Part shown: piece by piece, positions 33,176-41,630 of the stretch
Position numbering within the stretch: the first letter of the stretch is position 1
Layout of the letters: each line of letters begins with the position of its first letter
The notes under the pieces: generated by a model
The model's database searches: none
Seen by the model: the letters and a program-made list of their open reading frames with translations, nothing else
Told to the model about the DNA's origin: nothing
Position numbers and translations under genes: made by a program
Assembly: GCF_028369295.1 (NCBI RefSeq)
Contig: NZ_JAQMYP010000048.1
Span: 16,407 to 80,406 of the forward strand
DNA: 64,000 nucleotides
Direction of reading: 5' to 3'
DNA from: Streptomyces sp. HD
Lineage (GTDB): Bacteria > Actinomycetota > Actinomycetes > Streptomycetales > Streptomycetaceae

Positions 33176-34590
33176 GTGTGTCCCTCTCCCAGTGCCAGTA
33201 CGAAGGTGGCGCCGCCGCCCGCCGTGTCGCGCAGCCGGACCCGGCCGCCGTGCGCCTCCGCGATCGCCCGGACGATCGACAGGCCGAGTCCGGCACCGGA
33301 GCCGCGGGCGCCGCGCCGGGAGGTGCCGCGCCGGAAGCGTTCGAAGATCACCTCGGCGTCCTGCGGCTGCACACCGCACCCCGAGTCGGCGACGTAGAGC
33401 TCGACGCCCTGCCCGTCGGCGCGGGAGCCGATCCGGACGGTCTGGCCGGGTGTGGTGTGCTGCACGGCGTTCTGGGCGAGCTGGACCATCGCCTGGGTGA
33501 TCCGCTGCGGGTCCAGCCCGGCCTCCACGTCGGCCACCTCGGCGAGCTCCCAGTCCCGTTCGCCGAGGGTGCGGGCCTTGACGTAGACGTCGGCGGTGAG
33601 CTCGGCCAGCTGGACCGGCTCCGGGGTGACGAAGTCGGGGCGTTCGGCCTTGGCGAGCAGCAGCAGGTCCTCCACGATGCGGCTCATCCGGTCCAGCTCG
33701 TCGGTGACCAGCCGTATCGTCTCCTCGCGCTCGGCCGGATCGTCGCCCATCAGCTCCAGATGGCCGCGCACGATGGTGATCGGCGTGCGCAGCTCGTGGC
33801 CCGCGTCGTCGACGAACTCGCGCTGGGCGGCGAAGGCGCGCTCCAGCCGGTCTAGCATCGCGTTGAAGGTCTCGGCGAGCGCGGCGATGTCGTCGCGTCC
33901 GTGCACCGGGATACGGCGGGTGAGGTCCTGCTCGGTGAGCTGCGCCGCCGCCGTGCGCACCAGGCGTACGGGTTTGAGGATCCGGCCGGAGACGGCCCAG
34001 CCGACGCCGGTCATCATCAGCAGGGCGACGCCGGAGATGGCGAGCAGGATACGGAACTCCTCGTTCACCGCGGCCTGTTCGCGCCCCGGGTGGAAGGCGA
34101 CGACGAACGCGGCCTCCGTGTCGCCGCCGGCCCGGGCGACGGCCACCTTGGCCCAGCGGACCTCGCCCGACGCGCGGTGCAGCGTGCCCGTGGAGTCGGG
34201 GGAGTCGAAGATCCGGCGGCGGGCGTCGGGGTCCTTGTGCAGCGGCAGGGCGACGGGGATGTCGCGGGGCTGGCTGAACTGTGCCGGGGTGCTGCCCGGC
34301 CGGCCCACCAGGCCGATCAGCTCCTCGTCCGGGTCGGCGTACTGCCGTACCAGGAACTCACGCAGCAGCCTGGACGGGTCGGTGAACGGACGGCCGGTCT
34401 CGGGGTCGACGCCCCGCTCCTCGAAGTTGGCGAACTCACCGGCCTCCTGCGCGAGCAGCCCGTTCACCCGGTGGTCGACGTCCCGCAGCAGGATCGAGCG
34501 CGTGGTCGTGGCCACGGACACCAGTCCCACGGCCATCACCAGCAGCAGCCAGAGCAGGATCCGGACCCGGGCGGAGACCCGCCGGGTCAC
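33172..34590 (-). CDS. Sensor histidine kinase (HAMP/HisKA)
   Basis: About 472 residues: TM1 (VRILLWLLLVMAVGLVSV), an extracytoplasmic sensor of ~150 residues, TM2 (ILLAISGVALLMMTGVGWAVS), a HAMP linker (ILKPVRLVRTAAAQLTEQDL), HisKA with the phospho-His in DAGHELRTPITI, and the ATPase domain (N box AQNAVQHT, DSGCGVQ, GAGLGLSIVRAIAEAHGG). I prefer GTG 34590, four bases after the stop of the upstream small gene; an ATG at 34668 would overlap that gene and add a Thr-rich, unlikely extension. It is coupled to the OmpR-type regulator. The stimulus is unknown. Confidence 0.9.
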   Translation of the reverse strand: MTRRVSARVRILLWLLLVMAVGLVSVATTTRSILLRDVDHRVNGLLAQEAGEFANFEERGVDPETGRPFTDPSRLLREFLVRQYADPDEELIGLVGRPGSTPAQFSQPRDIPVALPLHKDPDARRRIFDSPDSTGTLHRASGEVRWAKVAVARAGGDTEAAFVVAFHPGREQAAVNEEFRILLAISGVALLMMTGVGWAVSGRILKPVRLVRTAAAQLTEQDLTRRIPVHGRDDIAALAETFNAMLDRLERAFAAQREFVDDAGHELRTPITIVRGHLELMGDDPAEREETIRLVTDELDRMSRIVEDLLLLAKAERPDFVTPEPVQLAELTADVYVKARTLGERDWELAEVADVEAGLDPQRITQAMVQLAQNAVQHTTPGQTVRIGSRADGQGVELYVADSGCGVQPQDAEVIFERFRRGTSRRGARGSGAGLGLSIVRAIAEAHGGRVRLRDTAGGGATFVLALGEGHT

Positions 34591-34594
34591 CGGA

Positions 34595-34894
34595 TCAGCC
34601 GTCGTCCCCGACCTCGCCGCGGTCGTCGTCCGAGGGCTCGCGGTCGGGGGCGTCGTCATCGTCGTCACTCGGGGAGCTGTCGGTCACCGGGGGCCTGGAC
34701 ACGACCTCGTCGCGCGGTGTCGGCGTCGGCGTGGACCGGGTGGACGTCGGGGTGGGGGAGCCGCTGTCCAGCTCCACCTTGGGCGGGACCTTCGGCGACT
34801 CCTGCTGGTCGGTGAGGGCGAAGCTGGTCGCGGCGATGCCCAGCGGGATCGCCACTACGGCGGCCAGGGCCGCGATCCGGTGCGAGAAGACCAT
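34595..34894 (-). CDS. Small exported acidic protein upstream of the kinase
   Basis: A 99-residue protein with an N-terminal hydrophobic segment (IAALAAVVAIPLGIAATSFA) that is a signal peptide or membrane anchor. The rest is a low-complexity Thr/Pro/Ser spacer (TPTSTRSTPTPTPRDE) ending in an Asp-rich tail (SDDDDDAPDREPSDDDRGEVGDDG). The tail could bind Ca2+ or other cations. It ends four bases before the kinase start and is thus the first gene of a three-gene operon, so it may be an accessory to sensing. I know of no characterised relative. Confidence 0.75.
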   Translation of the reverse strand: MVFSHRIAALAAVVAIPLGIAATSFALTDQQESPKVPPKVELDSGSPTPTSTRSTPTPTPRDEVVSRPPVTDSSPSDDDDDAPDREPSDDDRGEVGDDG

Positions 34895-34972
34895 GCGGCC
34901 GATCGTGCCCCCGGCACCCGGCGCCGTGGATGAGCCCAGGATGAAGAACTCTTCATCCGGCGGGCCGGGACG

Positions 34973-35254
34973 TCAGTTGTCCAGGCCGATGGCGAAGGCG
35001 GCCTCGATGTCGTGCTGGGAGTAGGTACGGAACGCCACGTGCGTGTCCGTGCCCTCCACGCCGGGGATCTTGCTGATCCGCCCGGGGATGACCTCGGCCA
35101 GCTCCTCGTGCTCCTTCACCCGCACCATGGCGATCAGGTCGTAGGTGCCGGTGACGGAGAAGACCTCGGTCACGTTCTCCAGCGAAGCGATGCGCTCCGC
35201 GATCTCGGGGATCCGGTCCACGCTGGTCTTGATCAGGACGATCGCGGTGATCAC
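34973..35254 (-). CDS. Stand-alone Lrp/AsnC ligand-binding (RAM) domain protein
   Basis: The 93 residues correspond to the ligand-binding RAM/AsnC_trans_reg domain only; the N-terminal helix-turn-helix of Lrp/AsnC regulators is absent. Features include AIVLIKTSVDRIPEIAERI and the glycine turn VTGTYDLIAMVRVKEHEEL. Such single-domain proteins form ring oligomers and may bind amino acids. GTG 35254 overlaps the rhomboid gene stop (GTGA), so the two are coupled, in an order conserved in streptomycetes. Confidence 0.9.
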   Translation of the reverse strand: MITAIVLIKTSVDRIPEIAERIASLENVTEVFSVTGTYDLIAMVRVKEHEELAEVIPGRISKIPGVEGTDTHVAFRTYSQHDIEAAFAIGLDN

Positions 35255-36009
35255 GGCTGGTTCTCTCCCTCGGGGGCCGGAGCTGGGGCGGCCTTCACTC
35301 TAGTGGGCCGACCGAAGCGGACCCACGCGTAGCCGAAGCCCAGTCCGAAGCCCACCAGGTGCGCCAGATACGCGACCCCGGGCCCCTGCGTCGCCCGCCC
35401 CGCCGCCACCCACTGCAGGGCCACCCAGAACGGCAGCACCACCCACGCCGGGAAGCGCAGCGGCAGGAAGAGCAGGAACGGCAGCAGGCTTGTCACGCGC
35501 GCCCCGGGGAAGAGGAACAGGAACGCGCCCAGGACGGCCGAGATCGCCCCGGACGCGCCGACCAGGGACTGGGTGGAGTCGTCGTTGACGGCTGCGTAGC
35601 CCAGCAGGGCCAGATAGCCGCAGCCGAGATAGAAGAGCGTGAACTGGACGCGGCCCATCCGTTCCTCGGTCATCACGCCGAAGACGTAGAGGAAGAGCAT
35701 GTTGCCGAGCAGGTGCACCCAGCTGCCGTGCACGAACAAGGCCGTGGCAGGCGTCAGGGCGGCCCGGGGAGCGCCCTCGAACAGCTCCGCGGGCACCACG
35801 CCCCAGCGGTGGAAGTAGGCCCGCTGCGCGGCGAGCAGCCCCTCCCCGGATCCGTACTCCGCACTGAGTCCCGCCGCCGGGCCGATCAGGAAGAGCAGGC
35901 AGCACAGGGTGATCAACCCGTACGTCACCGGAGCCGGCGACCGCAGGACCGTCAGGCCCGCTCTGCCGAACCGAGTCCCGAAACGCGCCACGCTCCAGTT
36001 GCCGATCAT
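35251..36009 (-). CDS. Rhomboid-family intramembrane serine protease
   Basis: A 252-residue membrane protein with six or seven segments. The catalytic dyad is intact: Ser153 in the GASGAIS motif of one helix and His217 in YLAHLVGFGLGF of another. HGSWVHLLGNMLFLYVFG is the conserved helix with stabilising His and Asn residues. It cleaves transmembrane substrates within the bilayer. ATG 36009 (MIGNWSVARFG) is chosen although the frame is open for 36 more codons of Arg-rich, unlikely sequence. The substrate is unknown; a RAM-domain protein is translationally coupled. Confidence 0.93.
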   Translation of the reverse strand: MIGNWSVARFGTRFGRAGLTVLRSPAPVTYGLITLCCLLFLIGPAAGLSAEYGSGEGLLAAQRAYFHRWGVVPAELFEGAPRAALTPATALFVHGSWVHLLGNMLFLYVFGVMTEERMGRVQFTLFYLGCGYLALLGYAAVNDDSTQSLVGASGAISAVLGAFLFLFPGARVTSLLPFLLFLPLRFPAWVVLPFWVALQWVAAGRATQGPGVAYLAHLVGFGLGFGYAWVRFGRPTRVKAAPAPAPEGENQP

Positions 36010-36174
36010 GCCTACAGAGCATGACGTAACAGGACGCACACGCACAGACCGCCTCGCCGCCCGAGACGGACGGGCGGCGAGTACCCGCCAGGCCGTAGGG
36101 TTACGAGCCACACGCACCGGGGTGCCGGGGCGTCGCGGACAATAGAAGACCTAGAAGGAAAGAGCACGGTCACG

Positions 36175-36414
36175 ATGACGGTTCCCCTGCCCACCGAGAC
36201 GACGCGGTGGCGCTGCACCCTCTGCGGCAACCTCACCCGCTTCGACGTGACGCGCTCGTCCAGGGTCGTGGAGTACGTCCACCTCGATCTGGCCGGCGAG
36301 TCCAAGGTCGAGGAGCGCGAGGTGCTCAGTGAGACGATCGAGTCGGTGCGCTGCCGCTGGTGCAACGCGGTGGACAAGGTGGAACTCGTGGACAGGCCGG
36401 GCGCCGGCTCCTGA
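36175..36414 (+). CDS. Small zinc-ribbon-like protein
   Basis: A 79-residue protein with two CxxC pairs, CTLC near residue 14 and CRWC near residue 60, which can bind one zinc as a ribbon. Between them lies a charged beta-rich stretch (RVVEYVHLDLAG). It starts at ATG 36175 after GAAGGAAAG at a slightly long distance and lies 37 bases before the NYN-domain nuclease gene, so the two may be co-transcribed. An RNA- or protein-binding role would suit, but I have no direct evidence. Confidence 0.8.
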   Translation: MTVPLPTETTRWRCTLCGNLTRFDVTRSSRVVEYVHLDLAGESKVEEREVLSETIESVRCRWCNAVDKVELVDRPGAGS

Positions 36415-36451
36415 CGGGAGCGGGCCCCGCACAGACATTGGGGTGTGACGG

Positions 36452-37795
36452 ATGGTGGAGACACAAGGCGGGGGGCCGGGCGACGGCGCCGCCGAGGTGC
36501 TCGACCGTCCGCTGCCCGACGGGGTACGGCGCAAGGTCGTACAGATCGTGTCCGACGGATTCGGCGGACTGACCGTCGGCGAACTGCCCACACAGTTGCG
36601 GCAGTACGCCCGGTTCGCACCGAACCGCCGGGCCAAGTTCGCCGGCAACGCGATGGCGGCGGCGCTGGAGACCGATCCGGTGTTCCGGCAGCGGATCGGG
36701 GAGAAGCTCAGAGAGGCCCAGCCGGAGCTCTCCGGCGCTCTCGACTCCGGCTCGGCGCCTGCGGCCGCGGATCCGCTCGATGTGGCGGCCGCGGCCTATG
36801 TTCTACGGCCCACCGGCTGGGTCAAGCTGGTCACCGCGGCCGGCGAGGAGGCCCAGCGGGCCGACGCCGAGCGTGCCGACGAGGAGAGCCGCGCCGAGCT
36901 GGAGCGGCTGCGCGAGGAGCTCGACCACGCCCGGGAGCACACCCGGCACGAGACCGAGCGGCTGCGTACCGAGCTGGACGCGGCCAAGAAGGAAGCCGAA
37001 TCGCTTCACCGAAAGCTGCGCTCCGCCCTCAGTGACGTCAAGCGCGGCGAGGCCGCCCTGCGCAAGGTCCAGAGCGAGATGGAGACCGTGCGCTCCGAGA
37101 GCCAGGCCCACGTCTCCGCGGCCGAGAGCGAGACCCGGCGGCTCAAGGCGCGGCTCGGGGAGGCCGAGGCCGCCCTGGAGGCCACGCGCAGAGCGGCACG
37201 CGAGGGGCGCAGTGTCGAGGACATGCGCGTCCGGCTGCTCCTTGACACCCTCCTGGACGCCACCCAAGGGCTGCGCCGTGAACTGGCGTTGCCGCCGGTC
37301 TCCGTGCGCCCCGCCGAGACCGTGGACGCGGTCGAACCGGGACGAATGACCCCGAAGGACATCGCCGCGCGGGCGCTGTCCGAGAACGACCCCGCGATCC
37401 TCGACCAGCTTCTCGCCCTGCCGCAGGCCCACTTGGTGGTCGACGGCTACAACGTCACCAAAACCGGCTATCCCCAGATGCCCCTGGAGAAGCAGCGCCT
37501 GAGGCTGCTCGGCCAGCTCTCGCAGCTCGCCGCCCAGACCGGCGCCGAGGTGACCTGTGTCTTCGACGGGGCCGAGCTGGCCGCGCCGGTGCTGCTGGCC
37601 CCGCCGCGCGGCGTGCGGGTGCTGTTCTCCAAGCCGGGCGTGACCGCCGACGAGCTGATCCGCCAGCTGGTGCGCGCCGAGCCGCCCGGCCGTCCGGTCA
37701 TCGTCGCCTCCACCGACCGTGAGGTCGCCGACGGGGTGGCCCGGGCCGGAGCCCGGCCGGTGGCTTCTGCGGTGCTTCTCAAGCGACTGTCCTGA
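36452..37795 (+). CDS. NYN-domain (YacP/Rae1-like) RNase with coiled-coil N-terminus
   Basis: The 447-residue protein has three parts. Residues ~1-130 form a helical region. Residues ~130-275 are a long coiled coil rich in Glu/Arg/Ala/Leu. Residues ~320-447 are a PIN-like NYN nuclease domain with the acidic motifs VVDGYNVTK, CVFDGAEL and VASTDREVADG that place the metal ligands. In Bacillus the short homologue Rae1/YacP is a ribosome-associated mRNA endonuclease; here the long coiled coil is an actinobacterial addition. It is downstream of the zinc-ribbon gene. No terminator is evident after it. Confidence 0.88.
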   Translation: MVETQGGGPGDGAAEVLDRPLPDGVRRKVVQIVSDGFGGLTVGELPTQLRQYARFAPNRRAKFAGNAMAAALETDPVFRQRIGEKLREAQPELSGALDSGSAPAAADPLDVAAAAYVLRPTGWVKLVTAAGEEAQRADAERADEESRAELERLREELDHAREHTRHETERLRTELDAAKKEAESLHRKLRSALSDVKRGEAALRKVQSEMETVRSESQAHVSAAESETRRLKARLGEAEAALEATRRAAREGRSVEDMRVRLLLDTLLDATQGLRRELALPPVSVRPAETVDAVEPGRMTPKDIAARALSENDPAILDQLLALPQAHLVVDGYNVTKTGYPQMPLEKQRLRLLGQLSQLAAQTGAEVTCVFDGAELAAPVLLAPPRGVRVLFSKPGVTADELIRQLVRAEPPGRPVIVASTDREVADGVARAGARPVASAVLLKRLS

Positions 37796-38006
37796 ATCGG
37801 TCAACGTACAGGGGCAATGCCCGAATTGACCTGACCGTCACGCAACGTAGCGTCAAGGGCACGTCACCTCATGTGAGTTGTGTGTAAAGAATGACGGGTG
37901 TGGCGAGATTTTTCGTGTGAGGATTTGATCTGATCACAAGAGGGTCACTAGGGTCTGGCCTCGAACCTCCGAGCGGGTGATCACTCAGAAGAAGGGTTTC
38001 ACCTCC
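37796..38006 (+). promoter_or_regulatory. Upstream region of the first NlpC/P60 gene
   Basis: A 211-base gap. TTGACC (37826-37831) and TAGCGT (37848-37853), 16 bases apart, are a plausible vegetative promoter. That leaves a leader of about 145 bases containing an A/T-rich patch (GAGATTTTTCGTGTGAGGA) and TGATCTGATCAC/GTGATCAC partial repeats. I looked for a ydaO-type c-di-AMP riboswitch, common before streptomycete wall hydrolases, and do not see its signature. Confidence 0.45.
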
Positions 38007-39047
38007 GTGGCGTCCCACCGTCGACCCAAGCAGCCGAGCCGAGCACGCGTGACCGTGCTGACCACCGCTGCCGCTGCTGCCGTGGCCATCTCTTCTCAGG
38101 CGGCCAACGCGGCCCCCAGCGAGAAGCCGAGCAAGGACGAGGTCAAGGCCAAGGTCGACAAGCTCTACGAGCAGGCCGAGCACGCCACCGAGGAGTACAA
38201 CGGGGCCAAGGAGAAGCAGGGGAAGCTCCAGAAGGAGATCTCCACCATCCAGGACAACGTCGCGCGTGGTCAGGAAGAGCTCAACGAGCTGCGCGACTCC
38301 ATGGGTCTGGCCGCTGCCGCCCAGTACCGCACGGGCAGTATCGACTCCTCCCTCCAGCTCTTCCTGTCGTCGAACCCCGACGACTACCTGGACAAGGCGT
38401 CCACCGCCGACCAGCTCAGCGCCCAGCAGGTCGAGGCGCTGAAGAAGATCCAGGAGAAGCAGCGCGAACTCGCCCAGGAGCGCGCCGAGGCATCCGCGAA
38501 GCTCAAGGACCTCGCCTCCACCCGCACCGAGCTGGGCAAGAAGAAGAACGAGGTCCAGGCCAAGCTCGCCGAGGCGCAGAAGCTGCTCAACTCCCTGACG
38601 GCCGCGGAGAAGGCCGCCATGGCCGCCGAGGAGGAGCGCGCCAGCCGTTCCTCCGCCGAGCGCGTGGACCTCGGCAACTCCAGCGCCGCCTCGGGCCGGG
38701 CCGCCGCGGCCTACTCCGCCGCCCAGAGCAAGCTCGGCTCGCCCTACGTCTACGGCGCCTCCGGCCCCTCCTCCTACGACTGCTCCGGCCTGACTTCCTG
38801 GGCCTATGCCCAGGCCGGTGTCTCCATTCCGCGCACGTCGGAGGCGCAGGCCAACATCGGCACCCGCATCTACTCGCAGAGCGATCTCCAGGTCGGCGAC
38901 CTCGTCTTCTTCTTCAACGACCTGCACCACGTCGGCCTCTACGCCGGCAACGGCCAGATCATCCACGCCCCGCGCACCGGCACCGTCGTCCGGTACGAGT
39001 CGATGAACACCATCGGCGGCCCGTTCATGTGGGGTGTCCGGGTCTGA
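38007..39047 (+). CDS. Secreted NlpC/P60 peptidoglycan endopeptidase (RipA-like)
   Basis: A 346-residue secreted protein. After a basic N-terminus and signal peptide ending AANAAPSE, residues ~40-220 form a long coiled coil, a self-inhibitory or divisome-binding arm in RipA-type hydrolases. The C-terminal ~115 residues are NlpC/P60 with catalytic Cys in SSYDCSGLTSWAYAQ, His in LHHVGLYAGNG and a polar third residue near IIHAPRTG. It cuts D-Glu-mesoDAP links in the stem peptide. GTG 38007 (VASHRRPKQP) behind GAAGGG is preferred over GTG 37977. A paralogue follows directly. Confidence 0.93.
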   Translation: MASHRRPKQPSRARVTVLTTAAAAAVAISSQAANAAPSEKPSKDEVKAKVDKLYEQAEHATEEYNGAKEKQGKLQKEISTIQDNVARGQEELNELRDSMGLAAAAQYRTGSIDSSLQLFLSSNPDDYLDKASTADQLSAQQVEALKKIQEKQRELAQERAEASAKLKDLASTRTELGKKKNEVQAKLAEAQKLLNSLTAAEKAAMAAEEERASRSSAERVDLGNSSAASGRAAAAYSAAQSKLGSPYVYGASGPSSYDCSGLTSWAYAQAGVSIPRTSEAQANIGTRIYSQSDLQVGDLVFFFNDLHHVGLYAGNGQIIHAPRTGTVVRYESMNTIGGPFMWGVRV

Positions 39048-39072
39048 TCCGGCCCCTCCAAGATCAACACAG

Positions 39073-39150
39073 GGTGCCGCCCGAACGAGCGAATTACGGC
39101 ACCGCCGACTGACCCCACGCCCCGCCCATGACCTGCGTCAGAGGCGGGGC
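39073..39150 (+). terminator. Two tandem hairpins between the NlpC/P60 paralogues
   Basis: GGTGCCG (39073-39079) pairs with CGGCACC (39097-39103), and GCCCCGCC (39119-39126) pairs with GGCGGGGC (39143-39150), the latter with an inner TGAC/GTCA stem and CACTTT shortly after. Together they probably end the first transcript. Confidence 0.65.
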
Positions 39151-39269
39151 GTCACTTTGTGTGCCCGCAACGGTCGTTGGTCGGCGCCCCCGCACGGAGC
39201 TACTGTCTGCCGCGTTTCCCCGACGCCGGGGAAGGTCCTTGTCCGCCAGCGGAAGGAGTGCGGCTTCCC

Positions 39270-40286
39270 GTGGTGTCCCATCGTCGTCTTGCAGCGCCCG
39301 GGTTCGACCGGGGCGCCAACGCAGCGCTCTGCTTCATGTCGGCCGCCGCCGCGGCCCTCGGGGCCGTACCGGCCACGGCCGCGCCACAGGACGACACCCG
39401 GGCCAAGGTGGACCGCCTCTACGAAGAGGCCGAGAAGGCCACCGAGGCCTACAACAAGGCCGACGAGCGCGCCGACCGGCTGCGTGAGCAGGTGAGCAGG
39501 TCACAGGACCGGATCGCCCGGCAGCAGGACAGCATCAACTCCATGCGGGACACGCTCGGTTCGCTGGCCGGTGCCCAGTACCGGTCCGGCGGCATCGACC
39601 CCTCCCTGGTCCTGCTGCTCTCCGACGACCCGGCCGACTACCTCGACAAGGCCGCCCGGATCGCCCGTATCACCGCCCACCAGGCCGGTCAGCTGAAGGA
39701 CCTCCAGGACGCCATGCGCGTGCTCGCCCAGGAGCGCGCCGAGGCGACCAGGAAGCTCACCGAGCTGGAGAAGAGCCGCAAGGCCGTCGTCGCCCACAAG
39801 CGCACCGTCGAGCACAAACTCGCCCACGCCCGCAGGCTGCTCAACTCCCTCACGGCCGCCGACCGTGCCGCCTACGACCGGGCCTCCCGCTCCGGCCGCG
39901 ACGACATGCAGGCCTTCTTCGGCAGCGCCGTCCCGGCCTCGGGGCGCGCCGCGGCCGCCGTCGCCGCCGCCCAGTCCGCGCTGGGCCGGCCGTACATCTG
40001 GGGCGCCAACGGGCCCTCCGGCTTCGACTGTTCGGGCCTGATCCAGTGGTCGTACGCCCAGGCCGGCGTCTCCCTGCCGCGCACCTCGCAGGGCCAGCGG
40101 TACGCGGGCCGGCAGATCCCCCTCTCCGAGGCCCAGCCCGGCGACGTCGTCACCTATCGCAACGACGCCAGCCACGTCGGCATGTACATGGGCAACGGCC
40201 AGGTGATCCACGCGCCCTATCCCGGCGCGCCCGTGCGCTATGACCCGGTGGGCATGATTCCTGGGGCGACGGTCACCAGGGTCTGA
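39270..40286 (+). CDS. Second secreted NlpC/P60 endopeptidase
   Basis: A 338-residue paralogue of the preceding gene with the same layout: signal peptide (AAAAALGAVPATAAP), coiled coil (about 45-215) with the shared motif AQYRSGGIDPSLxLLLS, and the P60 domain with Cys in SGFDCSGLIQWSYAQ and His in ASHVGMYMGNG. The start is a pair of GTG codons at 39270/39273 following GGAAGGAG; the VVSHRR beginning mirrors VASHRR in the neighbour. The two probably arose by tandem duplication. Directly after the stop lie five 15-bp tandem repeats. Confidence 0.92.
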   Translation: MVSHRRLAAPGFDRGANAALCFMSAAAAALGAVPATAAPQDDTRAKVDRLYEEAEKATEAYNKADERADRLREQVSRSQDRIARQQDSINSMRDTLGSLAGAQYRSGGIDPSLVLLLSDDPADYLDKAARIARITAHQAGQLKDLQDAMRVLAQERAEATRKLTELEKSRKAVVAHKRTVEHKLAHARRLLNSLTAADRAAYDRASRSGRDDMQAFFGSAVPASGRAAAAVAAAQSALGRPYIWGANGPSGFDCSGLIQWSYAQAGVSLPRTSQGQRYAGRQIPLSEAQPGDVVTYRNDASHVGMYMGNGQVIHAPYPGAPVRYDPVGMIPGATVTRV

Positions 40287-40353
40287 GGATCCAGGGTCTG
40301 AAGGCTCAGGTTCTGAAGGCTCAGAGGCTGAAGGTCCAGGGGCTGAAGGTCAC
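40279..40353. repeat. Five tandem 15-bp repeats after the second NlpC/P60 gene
   Basis: Units at 40279, 40294, 40309, 40324 and 40339 follow the pattern GGGTCTGAAGGCTCA with one to four changes each. They begin within the last codons of the NlpC/P60 gene and reach to about 50 bases before the lipoprotein gene start. The period is a multiple of three. Confidence 0.85.
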
Positions 40354-40405
40354 CGGGCCCGACGCGGGTCTGACCTTCGTGCCCGCGTCGCCGTACGATC
40401 GGGAA

Positions 40406-41599
40406 ATGGCTGGTCGAAGGCGGGCGTCGGGAGCGCGCATGGTCGTCGCGCTCTGTCTGCTGCTCGTCTCGCTGGTGAGCTGCGGCGGGCGGCCCGCCAC
40501 CGACGCCGCGCAGGCCGAGGTGCAGCGCCTCCTCGACCGGCGGGCGGACGCGATACTCGACCGCGACCAGGCGGCGTTCCTGCGCACGGGCGCCCGGGAC
40601 TGGTTCGGCAACCTGCGTGCCGTGCCCCTCGCCGACTGGTCGTACCGCCTGACCACCCTGCACCGCACCGGCGACACCGCCACCGCCGAGGCCGAACTGC
40701 GCTATCGCGTCCAGGGCTACGACCGGGCGCCCGTCAGCGCCGGCCGCACGCTGAGGCTGCGCCTGGACGCGTCGGACGGCTGGTACATCGAGGCCGAGCG
40801 GCCCGCGAAGGGCTCCGCGGAGCAGTTGTGGGACCAGGGCAGGGTGAGCCTCGCCCGGGGTGAGCACAGCCTCGTGCTGGGCGTCGGGCAGTCCGCCGCA
40901 CAGCTGCGGTCGTACGCGGAGCTGGCGGACGACGCGGTACCGGCCGTGTCGCAGGCGTGGGGCACGGACTGGCCCCGGCACATCGTGGTCCTCGTCCCGG
41001 ATTCCCTGGCCGACATGGCGGGGCTGCTCGGCTCGCCCGAGTCCTCCTACCGCGGGATCGCCGCGGTCACCACGGGCGAGACCGGCGCCCCGGCGAGCGC
41101 GCCCGCGGACCGGATCATCGTCAACCCCGACGCGTACGGCGTGCTCGGCGGCACCGGCAAGCAGGTCGTCCTGACCCACGAGACCACCCATGTCGCCACC
41201 CGCGTCCACACGACCGCGGCCACCCCGCTGTGGCTCTCCGAGGGCTATGCCGACTGGGTCGGCTACCTCGGCAGCGGCCGCTCACCGGCCCAGGTCGCGC
41301 CCGAACTGGGGCGTGTGGTGAGCGCGGGCCGGCCGCCCCAGACGCTGCCGTCCGACGCCGACTTCGGCTTCACCGGAGACTCCGGCAGGCTGGCCCGCGC
41401 CTACGAGAGCGGCTGGATGGCCTGCCGGATGATCGCGGAGCGCTGGGGCGAGGTCAGGCTCGTCGAGTTCTACCGGGCCGTGGGCGCGCACGAGCGGCGG
41501 GCCGGGGCGGTCGAGGACGCGCTGAAGGACGTACTCGGGACGTCGCTGGAGGACTTCACGGCGCGTTGGCAGGAGTACCTGCGCGCTCAGCTCGGCTGA
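40406..41599 (+). CDS. Lipoprotein with gluzincin metallopeptidase-like domain (HExxH)
   Basis: A 397-residue exported lipoprotein with lipobox LVSC at Cys26. Residues ~30-150 look like a small NTF2-like/accessory domain (AEVQRLLDRRADAILDRDQAAF). The C-terminal half contains HETTHVATRV and, about 22 residues later, LSEGYADWVG, the HExxH plus distal Glu pattern of peptidase-MA-like gluzincins, so a zinc protease is likely. ATG 40406 (MAGRRRASG) gives a sensible signal peptide. It runs convergent to a PadR remnant. The substrate is unknown; placement after two wall hydrolases suggests envelope maturation. Confidence 0.85.
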   Translation: MAGRRRASGARMVVALCLLLVSLVSCGGRPATDAAQAEVQRLLDRRADAILDRDQAAFLRTGARDWFGNLRAVPLADWSYRLTTLHRTGDTATAEAELRYRVQGYDRAPVSAGRTLRLRLDASDGWYIEAERPAKGSAEQLWDQGRVSLARGEHSLVLGVGQSAAQLRSYAELADDAVPAVSQAWGTDWPRHIVVLVPDSLADMAGLLGSPESSYRGIAAVTTGETGAPASAPADRIIVNPDAYGVLGGTGKQVVLTHETTHVATRVHTTAATPLWLSEGYADWVGYLGSGRSPAQVAPELGRVVSAGRPPQTLPSDADFGFTGDSGRLARAYESGWMACRMIAERWGEVRLVEFYRAVGAHERRAGAVEDALKDVLGTSLEDFTARWQEYLRAQLG

Positions 41600-41630
41600 C
41601 GGCCGGGGCTTGTCGGACCGGGGCACGCGC

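Noticed and set aside
37796..38006. Possible c-di-AMP (ydaO-type) riboswitch before the first NlpC/P60 gene
   Set aside because: The gene class and leader length fit, but I could not find the conserved aptamer sequence blocks.
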